Source: Rodentibacter abscessus
GTDB lineage: Bacteria > Pseudomonadota > Gammaproteobacteria > Enterobacterales > Pasteurellaceae
Assembly: GCF_047160095.1 (NCBI RefSeq)
Contig: NZ_AP038785.1
Span: forward strand, 1,116,001 to 1,180,000
Direction of reading: 5' to 3'
DNA: 64,000 bases
In this document: positions 1 through 8,464 of the stretch, piece by piece
How positions within the stretch are numbered: the stretch's first letter is position 1
Layout: the number at the start of each line of letters is the position of its first letter
Notes under the pieces: generated by a model
The model's input: the letters and a program-made list of their open reading frames with translations, nothing else
The model's database searches: none
What the model was told of the DNA's origin: nothing
Translations under genes and position numbers: made by a program

Positions 1-910
1 CGTCAGACACCAACAATTCATATCGGCGAGAACTCACCGCACTTGCCACTGCTTGTTTAAACAGAGTGTCAAAAGCCTCGGAATGAGCAAGTTTATCCAG
101 TAATTGTTGTTTCATTGCGCGGATATCTTCATCGGCGAGTTTGCCGGTTCGTTGTTCCGATTGAGTTAAACGAAGCGGTAAATCAAACTCACTTAAATTT
201 AAATCAGGATCTTGATAACAAAAACCTTTACTGATACCGTCAATCAACTGGCTCAAATTCGGATAACGCAAACCAAAAGAAAAAGTCAAACAATCATTTT
301 CAGCTATGCCGTAATGCGCCATTCGAGCTGGAATATAGAGAATATCGCCCGGATTCATCACCTCATCAATGACTAATTCTCCCATATCATCAAAAATTCG
401 GATCGGCTGATTCGGTTTAAATTCCGTGCTTGGATCACACCATTTGCCTAACTGCCAACGCCGTTGACCATAGCCCTGCACAAGAAAAACATCATACTCA
501 TCGTAATGCTTACCCACAGAACCGCCTTTTGGTGCGTAAGACACCATAATATCATCACGTTGCCACTGAGGGATAAAGCCAAACTTATTCCAAAGTAACC
601 CTAATTCCGGCGACCACTGCTCCATATTTTGAACAAGTACCGACCATTTTTCCGGCAATTTTTGAAAATCTTTTTCTGTAAAAGGACTAAAAAAGACTTT
701 CCAATCATCTTCCGTATAAGTTTTCACTAAACGTGCGGTAACATCTTCGTTTTGTGCCAATTCAATAATATCTTGAGGTTCAAATTGCCCGATAATTTCC
801 GGTAAGCCATTACGAATAATCAGCGGCTTTTTCTGCCAATAATCACGCAGAAAAATTTCAGGTGTAATGTGTTCGGGTAAGCAAAAATCGCTATGTGAAA
901 GTGCGGTCAT
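1..910 (-). CDS. roxA: Ribosomal oxygenase RoxA-like (YcfD family), C-terminus beyond window edge
   Basis: This is a cupin/JmjC-type 2-oxoglutarate and Fe(II) dependent oxygenase. The characterised family member, E. coli YcfD/RoxA, hydroxylates an arginine of ribosomal protein L16. Reading leftward from the ATG at 910, the protein begins MTALSHSDFCLPEHITPE. It contains GKHYDEYDVFLVQGYGQRRW, where the H-x-D pair are metal ligands, then NPGDILYIPARMAHYG of the barrel. The frame stays open to base 1, so the gene continues off the left edge. The start overlaps the rnfH stop in an ATGA arrangement, which suggests translational coupling. A USS lies across the first codons and encodes Thr-Ala-Leu. 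I am confident of the family; L16 as the substrate is inferred from homology. Confidence 0.88.
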   Translation of the reverse strand, partial: MTALSHSDFCLPEHITPEIFLRDYWQKKPLIIRNGLPEIIGQFEPQDIIELAQNEDVTARLVKTYTEDDWKVFFSPFTEKDFQKLPEKWSVLVQNMEQWSPELGLLWNKFGFIPQWQRDDIMVSYAPKGGSVGKHYDEYDVFLVQGYGQRRWQLGKWCDPSTEFKPNQPIRIFDDMGELVIDEVMNPGDILYIPARMAHYGIAENDCLTFSFGLRYPNLSQLIDGISKGFCYQDPDLNLSEFDLPLRLTQSEQRTGKLADEDIRAMKQQLLDKLAHSEAFDTLFKQAVASAVSSRRYELLVSD

Positions 911-1218
911 TTTTTCTCTCCTTTTTCCTTGGCGGCTTGTTCTGCGGCACGCTTACGGCGAATTTCTTTCGGATCAGCCAGTAACGGACGATAAATTTCA
1001 ATGCGATCGCCCTCTTTTAACACATCGGTTAATTTTGCCGGACGGCTGAAGATCCCCACTTTATTTTCTCGCAGATCAATGTCTATAAATTGTTGCAAAA
1101 TGCCTGATTGTAAAATTGCCGTTTGCACCATTGTGCCTTCATCTACTTTGAAAGATTTTAAATAATAGCTTTCCGGCAGAGCATAGGCGATTTGAATATT
1201 AATCTGATTCATCATCAT
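907..1218 (-). CDS. rnfH: RnfH family protein
   Basis: Small ubiquitin-fold (beta-grasp) protein of the RnfH/UPF0125 family. The C-terminal block KEGDRIEIYRPLLADPKEIR is the family hallmark, and the tail is basic and charged. Its biochemical role is unsettled; in other bacteria it sits next to the toxin-like gene ratA or the rnf operon. Here no ratA lies just upstream. The gene instead starts about 57 bp from the miniature element at 1275-1382. Three consecutive ATGs (1218, 1215, 1212) could start translation; the last fits the family N-terminus MNQINI. A fair -10 (TATAAT on the minus strand, about 1240-1245) precedes it. The stop overlaps the roxA start. Confidence 0.85.
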   Translation of the reverse strand: MMMNQINIQIAYALPESYYLKSFKVDEGTMVQTAILQSGILQQFIDIDLRENKVGIFSRPAKLTDVLKEGDRIEIYRPLLADPKEIRRKRAAEQAAKEKGEKK

Positions 1219-1274
1219 TTCTTCATACCAAAATTTTGGGCTATTATAGCGAAAAAATACGGTAAGTTTTAACG

Positions 1275-1382
1275 ATAGTGAATTAAATTAAAAAACATCT
1301 GCTGTATTGCTACGCCTCGCCGTACTATTTGTACTGTCTTCGGTTTGCGGCTTTGTATCCGTTTTTTAATTTAATTCACTAT
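1275..1382. mobile_element. Correia-like miniature inverted-repeat element, 108 bp
   Basis: The ends are perfect inverted repeats of at least 21 bp: TAGTGAATTAAATTAAAAAA at 1276-1295 is matched in reverse by positions 1362-1381. The outermost bases read ATAGTG...CACTAT. The interior contains CTACGCCTCGCCGTACTATT followed by TGTACTGTCTTCGG. From memory this matches the interior of the neisserial Correia repeat element, and 108 bp equals the short form of that element. It has no coding capacity. It lies between divergent rnfH and an EamA gene and ends 16 bp before the latter's ATG, so it may contribute its promoter. Confidence 0.75.
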
Positions 1383-1398
1383 AAATAAGGGAAACACA

Positions 1399-1815
1399 AT
1401 GAATTGGGTATTTTTCGCCGTAGGTTCTGCCTTTTTTGCAGGCTTAACGGCAATTTTAGGGAAGCTCGGCGTGGAAGGTATGAACAGCAACCTTGCTACA
1501 TTTATTCGTACGATTGTGGTTTTATTGGTTACCGCAGGTATTATTTCCGCCCGAAACGAATGGCAACTGCCTCAACATATTGCGGCAAAGCCCTTTACCT
1601 TTCTGATTTTATCAGGCATTGCCACGGGGCTATCTTGGCTTTGCTATTATCGCGCCCTGCAACTTGCCCCGGCATCTTGGGTTGCCCCCATTGATAAACT
1701 CAGCGTTGTTATCGCCATTATTTTAGGGGTTGCCATTTTAGGCGAGCCGTTGAGTTTGAAATTAGTGATAGGAAGTCTATTGATTCTATCCGGTGTATTG
1801 GTTTTGGCGTTATAG
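1399..1815 (+). CDS. Half-size EamA/DMT-superfamily membrane transporter
   Basis: The 138-residue protein holds one EamA domain with five predicted membrane helices. Most EamA transporters have ten helices from two fused domains. It would therefore have to work as a homo- or heterodimer in the inner membrane, as small multidrug-resistance-type DMT proteins do. The end of the domain (IAIILGVAILGEPLSLKLVI) is typical. Length and start are coherent: an AAGGG ribosome site precedes the ATG, so this is a genuine single-domain member and not a fragment. Its substrate cannot be told. The Correia-like element ends 16 bp upstream. Confidence 0.8.
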   Translation: MNWVFFAVGSAFFAGLTAILGKLGVEGMNSNLATFIRTIVVLLVTAGIISARNEWQLPQHIAAKPFTFLILSGIATGLSWLCYYRALQLAPASWVAPIDKLSVVIAIILGVAILGEPLSLKLVIGSLLILSGVLVLAL

Positions 1816-1875
1816 ATTGAGAATTTATCGCTTTTTCGCTACAATACGCCACTATTTTTAACATCATCACGCACT

Positions 1876-2460
1876 ATGTCAAAAATTAAACTCATCGTAG
1901 GATTAGGCAATCCCGGCGATAAATATGCGGAAACACGCCATAATGCCGGAGAATGGTTAGTCGAGCGTTTAGCACGTCGTTTCAATGTTTCATTAACTCC
2001 CGAAAATAAATTCTTCGGCAAAACCGCCCGCACTTCAGTAAACGGTAACGAAGTTCGTTTGCTTGTGCCGACAACATTTATGAATTTAAGCGGTAAAGCG
2101 GTGGCGGCGTTAGCCGGATTTTATCGTATTAAGCCGGAAGAAATTCTGGTGGTTCACGATGAATTGGATTTACCGCCCGGCACGGCAAAACTTAAACAAA
2201 GCGGTGGACATGGCGGGCATAACGGCTTGAAAGACATTGTGGCGCAACTCGGCAATAATAACAATTTCTACCGCTTACGCTTAGGTATCGGACATCCGGG
2301 GCATCGTGATTTGGTCTCAGGTTATGTATTAAATAAACCGTCTCCGACAGAGCGTGAAGCACTTGAAAAAGCCTTGGATGAAGCGGTCGATTGCGTAGAA
2401 TTAATTTTCAAAGACGGTATGGTCAAAGCCACCAATCGTTTAAACGGTTTTAAAATTTAA
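1876..2460 (+). CDS. pth: Peptidyl-tRNA hydrolase
   Basis: Releases tRNA from peptidyl-tRNA that drops off the ribosome. The 194-residue length is normal. The N-terminus has LIVGLGNPGDKYAETRHNAG with the substrate-binding Asn and the catalytic His22. PTTFMNLSG, VVHDELDLPPG and GGHGGHNGLKDI follow in the family order. It sits 48 bp upstream of ychF in the same direction, the pth-ychF pairing common in gammaproteobacteria. A USS lies just after the stop, in the spacer, and is paired with a short ACGACCG complement. Confidence 0.97.
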   Translation: MSKIKLIVGLGNPGDKYAETRHNAGEWLVERLARRFNVSLTPENKFFGKTARTSVNGNEVRLLVPTTFMNLSGKAVAALAGFYRIKPEEILVVHDELDLPPGTAKLKQSGGHGGHNGLKDIVAQLGNNNNFYRLRLGIGHPGHRDLVSGYVLNKPSPTEREALEKALDEAVDCVELIFKDGMVKATNRLNGFKI

Positions 2461-2508
2461 AAGTGCGGTCATTCTTACGACCGTTTTATTCAAATATAAG
2501 GAAAAATT

Positions 2509-3600
2509 ATGGGATTTAAATGTGGTATCGTGGGCCTACCGAATGTGGGCAAATCCACTCTCTTTAACGCACTCACCAAAGCCGGCATTGAGGCGGCAAA
2601 CTATCCTTTCTGTACTATCGAACCCAATACCGGCGTTGTACCAATGCCAGATCCGCGTTTAGATGCCTTGGCTGAAATCGTAAAACCGGAGCGTGTATTA
2701 CCGACAACGATGGAATTTGTGGATATCGCCGGTTTGGTCGCAGGGGCAAGTAAAGGTGAAGGTTTGGGCAACAAATTCCTCGCCAATATTCGTGAAACGG
2801 ATGCAATCGGTCACGTTGTGCGTTGTTTTGAAAATGATGATATCGTACACGTTGCAGGCAAAATCGATCCTTTAAGCGACATTGAAACGATCAATACCGA
2901 ATTGGCTCTTGCCGATTTAGACAGCTGCGAACGTGCAATCCAACGCTTACAAAAACGTGCTAAAGGTGGCGATAAAGAGGCAAAATTCGAGCTTTCGGTA
3001 ATGGAAAAAATTTTACCGGTGCTTTCAGAAGCCGGAATGATTCGTTCGGTTCCGCTTGATAAAGAAGAATTGCTGGCGATTAAAAGCTATAACTTCTTAA
3101 CGCTGAAACCAACAATGTATATCGCCAATGTGAACGAAGACGGTTTCGAAAACAATCCCTACCTTGATAAAGTACGTGAATTCGCCGAAAAAGAAGGTTC
3201 TGTTGTAGTGCCTGTCTGTGCCGCCATTGAAGCGGAAATCGCAGAATTAGACGATGAAGAAAAAACCGAATTTTTACAAGACTTAGGCATTGATGAACCG
3301 GGCTTAAACCGTGTAATTCGTGCAGGTTATGCCTTACTAAACCTGCAAACTTACTTTACCGCCGGTGTAAAAGAAGTTCGCGCGTGGACGGTTTCCGTCG
3401 GCGCCACCGCACCGAAAGCCGCAGCCGTCATTCACACCGACTTTGAAAAAGGCTTTATCCGTGCAGAAGTGATCGCTTATGAGGATTTCATCCAATTTAA
3501 AGGTGAAAACGGGGCAAAAGAAGCCGGCAAATGGCGTTTAGAGGGAAAAGATTATATCGTGCAAGACGGCGATGTGATGCACTTCCGTTTTAATGTATAA
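2509..3600 (+). CDS. ychF: Redox-regulated ATPase YchF (Ola1-type)
   Basis: Obg-related P-loop protein that prefers ATP and associates with ribosomes. It has been linked to the oxidative-stress response and to translation-initiation fidelity. Visible parts are the G1 loop GLPNVGKSTL, the G3 region DIAGLVAGASKGEGLGN, a coiled-coil insertion at about residues 130-200, and a C-terminal TGS-type domain with FEKGFIRAEVIAYEDF. The 363-residue length matches the family. A strong AAGGA ribosome site precedes the ATG. A terminator made of two inverted USSs follows at 3617-3645. Confidence 0.97.
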   Translation: MGFKCGIVGLPNVGKSTLFNALTKAGIEAANYPFCTIEPNTGVVPMPDPRLDALAEIVKPERVLPTTMEFVDIAGLVAGASKGEGLGNKFLANIRETDAIGHVVRCFENDDIVHVAGKIDPLSDIETINTELALADLDSCERAIQRLQKRAKGGDKEAKFELSVMEKILPVLSEAGMIRSVPLDKEELLAIKSYNFLTLKPTMYIANVNEDGFENNPYLDKVREFAEKEGSVVVPVCAAIEAEIAELDDEEKTEFLQDLGIDEPGLNRVIRAGYALLNLQTYFTAGVKEVRAWTVSVGATAPKAAAVIHTDFEKGFIRAEVIAYEDFIQFKGENGAKEAGKWRLEGKDYIVQDGDVMHFRFNV

Positions 3601-3616
3601 AACATCTCAAAAACCG

Positions 3617-3645
3617 ACCGCACTTTTTAAGTGCGGTATTTTTTA
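3617..3645 (+). terminator. Rho-independent terminator built from two inverted USSs
   Basis: ACCGCACTT (3617-3625) and AAGTGCGGT (3629-3637) form a 9-bp stem followed by a T-run. It lies just after the ychF stop. Paired USSs acting as terminators are known in Haemophilus. Confidence 0.85.
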
Positions 3646-3662
3646 AATAAGAGAAAGAAAAT

Positions 3663-4562
3663 ATGTCGAACATCACGATTTTAGACGGTGGTATGGGGCG
3701 TGAATTAGCTCGCCGTAAAGCCCCTTTTCAACAGCCGGAATGGTCTGCTCTCGCCCTGTACCAGAAACCGACTACCGTTCAGCAAGTGCATGAAGATTTT
3801 ATAAAAAACGGCGCACGGGTGATTACCACCAACAGCTATGCCGTAGTCCCCTTTCATATTGGCGAGCAACGCTTTCAAGCCGATGGAAAAATGCTTGCCG
3901 AGCTTGCCGGTCGCTTAGCAAAAAGTGCGGTCGAAAATAGCGAAGTTTCCGATGTAAAAATTGCCGGCTCAATCCCTCCCTTATTCGGTTCTTATCGTTT
4001 TGATTTATATGAACCGAAACGTGTACAAGAAGTCGCACAGCCGATTATTAACGGGCTTTCGCCTTATGTAGATTTTTGGTTGTGCGAAACCCAAAGCTCG
4101 GCAACCGAACCGCAAGCCATTAAACCCTTATTACCCAAAGATAATCGCCCGTTGTGGGTTTCTTTCACCCTTGAAGATGATGAACCGATGGATGTGCCAA
4201 GTTTACGTTCCGGTGAAACGGTAAAAAGTGCGGTCGAAAAAATGATCGAATTAGGTGTAGAAGCCATCTTATTTAACTGCTGCCAACCTGAAGTGATTCA
4301 ACAAGCATTGAAGGTTACGCTGGAAACCTTGAAAATAAATCAGGCGACAGAAATCCGTATAGGTGCTTACGCCAATGCTTTTCCTCCGCAACCTAAAGAC
4401 GCAACGGCAAACGATGGGTTAGATGAAATTCGTGACGATCTCAATCCGCAGCAATACCTCTTTTGGGCTGAAAAATGGTTGGAAAATGGAGCGACTATTA
4501 TAGGCGGTTGTTGTGGAATAGGCCCTGAGCATATTAAGGCTTTAGCAGAAAAATTTAACTAA
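3663..4562 (+). CDS. Homocysteine S-methyltransferase family protein (MmuM-like)
   Basis: Zinc-dependent methyltransferase of the MmuM/BhmT group. Family members transfer a methyl group to homocysteine from S-methylmethionine or SAM to give methionine. The 299-residue protein starts ITILDGGMGRELARR (substrate loop). It carries the zinc-ligand cysteines in ILFNCCQPE (about residue 204) and GGCCGIGPEHIKAL at the C-terminus. The methyl donor cannot be deduced, so the symbol mmuM is withheld. Two USSs lie inside the gene. The next gene starts 12 bp after the stop, so the two are probably cotranscribed. Confidence 0.85.
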   Translation: MSNITILDGGMGRELARRKAPFQQPEWSALALYQKPTTVQQVHEDFIKNGARVITTNSYAVVPFHIGEQRFQADGKMLAELAGRLAKSAVENSEVSDVKIAGSIPPLFGSYRFDLYEPKRVQEVAQPIINGLSPYVDFWLCETQSSATEPQAIKPLLPKDNRPLWVSFTLEDDEPMDVPSLRSGETVKSAVEKMIELGVEAILFNCCQPEVIQQALKVTLETLKINQATEIRIGAYANAFPPQPKDATANDGLDEIRDDLNPQQYLFWAEKWLENGATIIGGCCGIGPEHIKALAEKFN

Positions 4563-4574
4563 AATGACAATCAA

Positions 4575-5153
4575 ATGATGCAAACACTAGAACAAATCAA
4601 AACGGCGATCATCTCCGATCCTGAAAATGCTTCCTTCACTTCCCGTGGTATTAAACCGCTTTTTTCCGCGCCTCCCATCGCACGGATCAACATTGTCGGG
4701 CAAGCTCCCGGTTTAAAAGCGGAGCAAACCCGCCTTTATTGGAACGACAAAAGCGGGGATCGTTTGCGTGAATGGCTCGGAGTTGATCGTGAGACTTTCT
4801 ATCATTCTGACTTATTCGCTGTTATTCCAATGGACTTTTACTATCCCGGAAAAGGAAAATCCGGCGATCTCCCGCCACGTAAGGGCTTTGCTGAAAAATG
4901 GCATCCGCAGATTTTAGCAAATTTACCGAATATTGAACTCACAATCTTAATCGGGCAATATGCACAAAAATATTACTTACCGCACAATACCTTGAATGTA
5001 ACGGATACGGTAAAAAATTATCACGAATTTCTACCGCACTTTTTACCTCTCGTTCACCCTTCCCCACGTAATCAACTTTGGTTAAAGAAAAATCCATGGT
5101 TTGAAAAAGACGTTATACCCATACTACAACAACTCATAAAAGAAATCTTATAG
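4575..5153 (+). CDS. Uracil-DNA glycosylase superfamily protein
   Basis: The 192-residue protein has the short UDG-fold signature: NIVGQAPGLKAEQT near the N-terminus, where the active-site loop sits, and LVHPSPRNQLW near the C-terminus, the second active-site motif. The charged segment KGKSGDLPPRKGFAEKWH is typical of the compact UDG-like subfamily found in Pasteurellaceae and enterics. These proteins are often annotated as uracil-DNA glycosylases but are poorly characterised. Activity on uracil in DNA is therefore an inference. Two adjacent Met codons (4575 and 4578) could serve as start. Confidence 0.8.
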   Translation: MMQTLEQIKTAIISDPENASFTSRGIKPLFSAPPIARINIVGQAPGLKAEQTRLYWNDKSGDRLREWLGVDRETFYHSDLFAVIPMDFYYPGKGKSGDLPPRKGFAEKWHPQILANLPNIELTILIGQYAQKYYLPHNTLNVTDTVKNYHEFLPHFLPLVHPSPRNQLWLKKNPWFEKDVIPILQQLIKEIL

Positions 5154-5181
5154 TGAAGTAAACAGTTTTCAGGAAAGCATT

Positions 5182-6597
5182 ATGTCAAACAAAAAAATCG
5201 GCTTACTATCATTAACTGCATTGGTATTAAGTTCTATGATTGGCTCCGGTATCTTTAGCTTGCCACAAAATATGGCTGAAGTTGCAGGTGCCGAAGCCTT
5301 GATTATCGGTTGGATCATTACCGGCGTAGGAATTATTTTTCTCGGTCTCTCGTTCTTTTTTATTTCCCGCTTGCGTCCTGAATTGGACGGTGGCATTTAC
5401 ACTTATGCACGTGAAGGCTTTGGTGAACTGATGGGCTTTATGTCCGCTTGGGGATATTGGTTATGCGCGACTATCGGTATCGTAGGGTATTTAGTGGTTG
5501 CCTTTGAAGGCTTAGGAATGTTTACGGATAGTGAAAGTGCGGTCATTTTCGGACAAGGAAATACGTTTTCCTCTTTTGTGGGTGCTTCCATTATTGTATG
5601 GCTCGTGCATATTTTAATTGCCAAAGGCGTAAAAGAAGCCGCCACGGTCAATCTTATCGCCACCTTTGTAAAAGTATTTCCTCTCATACTATTCATTTTG
5701 CTTGCTTTGTGGTATTTCAACCCCGAAACCTTTAATCACGATGTAAAAGCCACGGCATTAAACAATAGCGTGACGGATCAAGTAAAAAATACGATGTTAA
5801 TTACCCTATGGGTATTTACCGGTGTGGAAGGTGCGGCAGTATTATCGGCACATGCGAAAAAACGCTCGGATGTAGGGCTTGCCACAGTATTAGGCATTTT
5901 AATCGCTTTAGCACTCTATGTCGCTATCACCGTACTTTCTCTGGGGATTTTACCCCGTGAAACCATCTCTGCGATGTCAAATCCGTCTATGGCAGGCTTA
6001 TTGGAAACAATGATCGGTGGCAGCGGTAAAGTGATTATTACCGCCTGCTTAATTGTCTCCGTACTTGCCTCATACATTAGTTGGACGATGTTTTCAACCG
6101 AAGTGCCTTATCGCGGAGCAAAAAACGGTGCATTTCCCCAAATCTTCGACAAACTCAATAAAAACGGTACACCAATCAATTCCCTTTTCTTTACCGGTTT
6201 TGTGGTGCAATTTTGTTTAGTTTTAGTATTCCTCACAGGAAAAAGCTATAACGCATTATTGCTTATTTCCACCTCAATGATCCTAGTCCCTTACTTCCTC
6301 ATTGGGGCTTATTTATTCAAACTGGCGATACGACAAAATGCGGCTTGGTATATCAAACTTACCGGCTTTATGGCATCAGTTTACGGCTTATGGATTTTAT
6401 ATGCGGCAGGATTGGGGTATTTGTTGCTTTCCGTATTGTTATATGTGCCGGGAATTATGCTTTTTCTTTACTCCCGCTATCAATATCAAGGCGGAAAACT
6501 TAATCTAACAGGTTGGGAAAAAATCATTTTATTTATCATTGCCTTGCTGTTTATTTGGGCAATCTATGATGTATTCGCAAGTGTAACTTTGGGATAA
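5182..6597 (+). CDS. APC-family basic amino acid antiporter (arginine:ornithine type, ArcD/YdgI-like)
   Basis: Inner-membrane exchanger of the amino acid-polyamine-organocation superfamily with about 12 to 13 helices in 471 residues. The first helix has the unwound motif SSMIGSGIFSLP, the hallmark of these carriers. The segment LRPELDGGIYTYAREGFGEL and the ending LLFIWAIYDVFASVTLG resemble arginine:ornithine and YdgI-type antiporters. No arginine deiminase genes are adjacent, so the exact exchange pair is uncertain. A USS is embedded at about residue 120. The gene is followed by a USS-based hairpin. Confidence 0.82.
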   Translation: MSNKKIGLLSLTALVLSSMIGSGIFSLPQNMAEVAGAEALIIGWIITGVGIIFLGLSFFFISRLRPELDGGIYTYAREGFGELMGFMSAWGYWLCATIGIVGYLVVAFEGLGMFTDSESAVIFGQGNTFSSFVGASIIVWLVHILIAKGVKEAATVNLIATFVKVFPLILFILLALWYFNPETFNHDVKATALNNSVTDQVKNTMLITLWVFTGVEGAAVLSAHAKKRSDVGLATVLGILIALALYVAITVLSLGILPRETISAMSNPSMAGLLETMIGGSGKVIITACLIVSVLASYISWTMFSTEVPYRGAKNGAFPQIFDKLNKNGTPINSLFFTGFVVQFCLVLVFLTGKSYNALLLISTSMILVPYFLIGAYLFKLAIRQNAAWYIKLTGFMASVYGLWILYAAGLGYLLLSVLLYVPGIMLFLYSRYQYQGGKLNLTGWEKIILFIIALLFIWAIYDVFASVTLG

Positions 6598-6608
6598 TAC
6601 TAAAAAGT

Positions 6609-6638
6609 GCGGTCAAAAATCCTTGTGTTTTTGACCGC
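6609..6638 (+). terminator. Terminator-like hairpin, USS arm
   Basis: GCGGTCAAAAA (6609-6619) pairs with TTTTTGACCGC (6628-6638) around an 8-nt loop. It lies 11 bp after the antiporter stop. The downstream T-run is imperfect, so it may be weak or may act on both strands. Confidence 0.65.
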
Positions 6639-6740
6639 TCATTCTTTTGATACGAATCAATTCTTCATCGTTTTTCCATTTTTGAAAACCTTGCCTATGC
6701 TATAATTCATCGCCTTATCAATGATCATTAAGGAATATTT

Positions 6741-8144
6741 ATGCAACAAACACCGGTGACGATAAAATCGCCAAACCGTGATGTAATGAGTAAAAATACC
6801 ATTATCTTTATTGCAGATGCGGCACTTTTCTTCATTTTACTTGCAATACTCCCTTTTGAATCGGCAGCCAATAAAGGCTTAGCACTGCTCGCTTTCGTTG
6901 CGATTTTATGGTTAACGGAAGCCGTAAACGTAACGATCACCGCACTTTTTGTCCCTATTCTATCCGTGCTACTTGGATTAGTGAATAGTCGCCAAGCCTT
7001 AGTTGCGTTTGCAGATCCTACGATATTTCTTTTCTTCGGTGGTTTTGCCATTGCAACCGCTTTGAATATACAAAAAATAGATCAAATGATTGCCAATAAG
7101 ATTATGCAACTGGCAAAAGGTCGTTTATTTCTGGCGGTGCTTTATCTTTTTGTCGCAACGGCGTTTCTTTCAATGTGGATGAGTAATACGGCAACCGCCG
7201 CAATGATGATTCCGCTTTCAATGACTATCTTAAGCCAGCTTGATCGAAACAAAGAGCGTAATACCTATATTTTCGTGCTACTTGGTATTGCTTATAGCGC
7301 CACCATCGGAGGTATGGGAACGCTTGTAGGCAGCCCGCCAAATGCTATTGCCGCTTCTCAGCTACATTTAGATTTTGCCGATTGGTTGAAATACGGTACA
7401 CCGGTGATGAGTCTCCTATTTCCATTTGTTATCGGTTGGCTCTATATCATCTTTAAACCAAAGTTAAACTTACATTTTGATGCGGAATTCGCCAAAATCA
7501 AAATGAATAAAAAACGCGTTCTAACTCTCATTATTTTCTTTATTACGGCATTTTTATGGGTTTTCGGCGGTTACATTAATCCGTTTCTCTCAACACTATT
7601 AGGGCTTCCAACTACTATCGGTAACTTTGACAGTATGGTCGCACTAACCGCAGCGATTGCTATTTGTGTTACCGGCATTGCCAGTTGGAAAGAAATCCAA
7701 GAAAACACGGAATGGGGCGTATTATTCCTATTCGGCGGCGGCTTAACATTAAGTGCCGTGTTGGAAAGCTCGGGTGCAAGTAAAATTATGGCTGAAGGGA
7801 TCGTGTTTATCATTGAAGGCGGTCATTACTATGTAATGGCATTAATTGTTGCGGCGTTTATTGTGATTCTTACGGAATTTACCTCAAACACTGCAAGTGC
7901 CGCCCTCCTTGTACCGATTTTTATATCCATCGCTCACGCATTAAATATGCCGCCATTAGGTTTTGCTCTCACTATCGGTCTTGGCGCATCTTGTGCGTTT
8001 ATGATGCCGGTAGGCACACCGCCGAATGCCATTGTGTATGCAACCGGAAATGTAAAACATTCGGATATGATCCGCGTGGGCAAATACATTGACTTAACCT
8101 GTATATTTATTATCGCAACAATTGCGTATATTTTCTGGATGTAA
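6741..8144 (+). CDS. SLC13/DASS-family anion:sodium symporter
   Basis: Polytopic carrier (467 residues) of the divalent anion:Na+ symporter family, which takes up dicarboxylates, citrate or sulfate. Both diagnostic SNT motifs are present: WMSNTATAAMMIPLS in the first half and TEFTSNTASAALLVPIF in the second. FMMPVGTPPNAIVYATG in the last part is the second Na+ and substrate loop. These repeats are what place it in the family. The substrate is probably a C4-dicarboxylate but is not proven. An AAGGA ribosome site supports the start at 6741; a Met at codon 16 is an alternative. Confidence 0.88.
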   Translation: MQQTPVTIKSPNRDVMSKNTIIFIADAALFFILLAILPFESAANKGLALLAFVAILWLTEAVNVTITALFVPILSVLLGLVNSRQALVAFADPTIFLFFGGFAIATALNIQKIDQMIANKIMQLAKGRLFLAVLYLFVATAFLSMWMSNTATAAMMIPLSMTILSQLDRNKERNTYIFVLLGIAYSATIGGMGTLVGSPPNAIAASQLHLDFADWLKYGTPVMSLLFPFVIGWLYIIFKPKLNLHFDAEFAKIKMNKKRVLTLIIFFITAFLWVFGGYINPFLSTLLGLPTTIGNFDSMVALTAAIAICVTGIASWKEIQENTEWGVLFLFGGGLTLSAVLESSGASKIMAEGIVFIIEGGHYYVMALIVAAFIVILTEFTSNTASAALLVPIFISIAHALNMPPLGFALTIGLGASCAFMMPVGTPPNAIVYATGNVKHSDMIRVGKYIDLTCIFIIATIAYIFWM

Positions 8145-8159
8145 ATCTTTTTTAAACGC

Positions 8160-8381
8160 AAAGTGCGGTCAAAAATCACGATATTATGCATCAGTTGCAC
8201 AAAGAGAATGTTATCTCCAATATTTCTTGGTGTAGGGTGCGTTAGGCAAAGCTGTAACGCACCGTTTCGTCATTAAATCTTGTTACTTGGTGCGTTACTT
8301 TGCCTAACGCACCCTACGTATGGATTAAAAACAGCCTTTTGTGCGATTGCTACATAACACCGTTCTTTTTGACCGCACTTT
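8160..8381. repeat. USS-ended palindromic intergenic repeat, copy A (full)
   Basis: A USS at each end points outward-inward (AAAGTGCGGTCAAAAA at 8160-8175 and its reverse at 8366-8381). Inside are imperfect inverted termini, near 8180-8203 and 8340-8363, of the type CGGTATTATGTAGCAGTTGC. The core arm GTAGGGTGCGTTAGGCAAAG (8232-8251) is perfectly matched by 8298-8317. With its short flanks it fills the 320-bp gap between the anion symporter and the permease. It aligns along its length with the copy at 43318-43512. Confidence 0.8.
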
Positions 8382-8464
8382 CTTTTCGAGTCACTATGGC
8401 AAACGATTGCCTTTGTAGAAATTTTACGTATAATTCGCGCTTTCCTGCTAACTAAGGTTCCATT

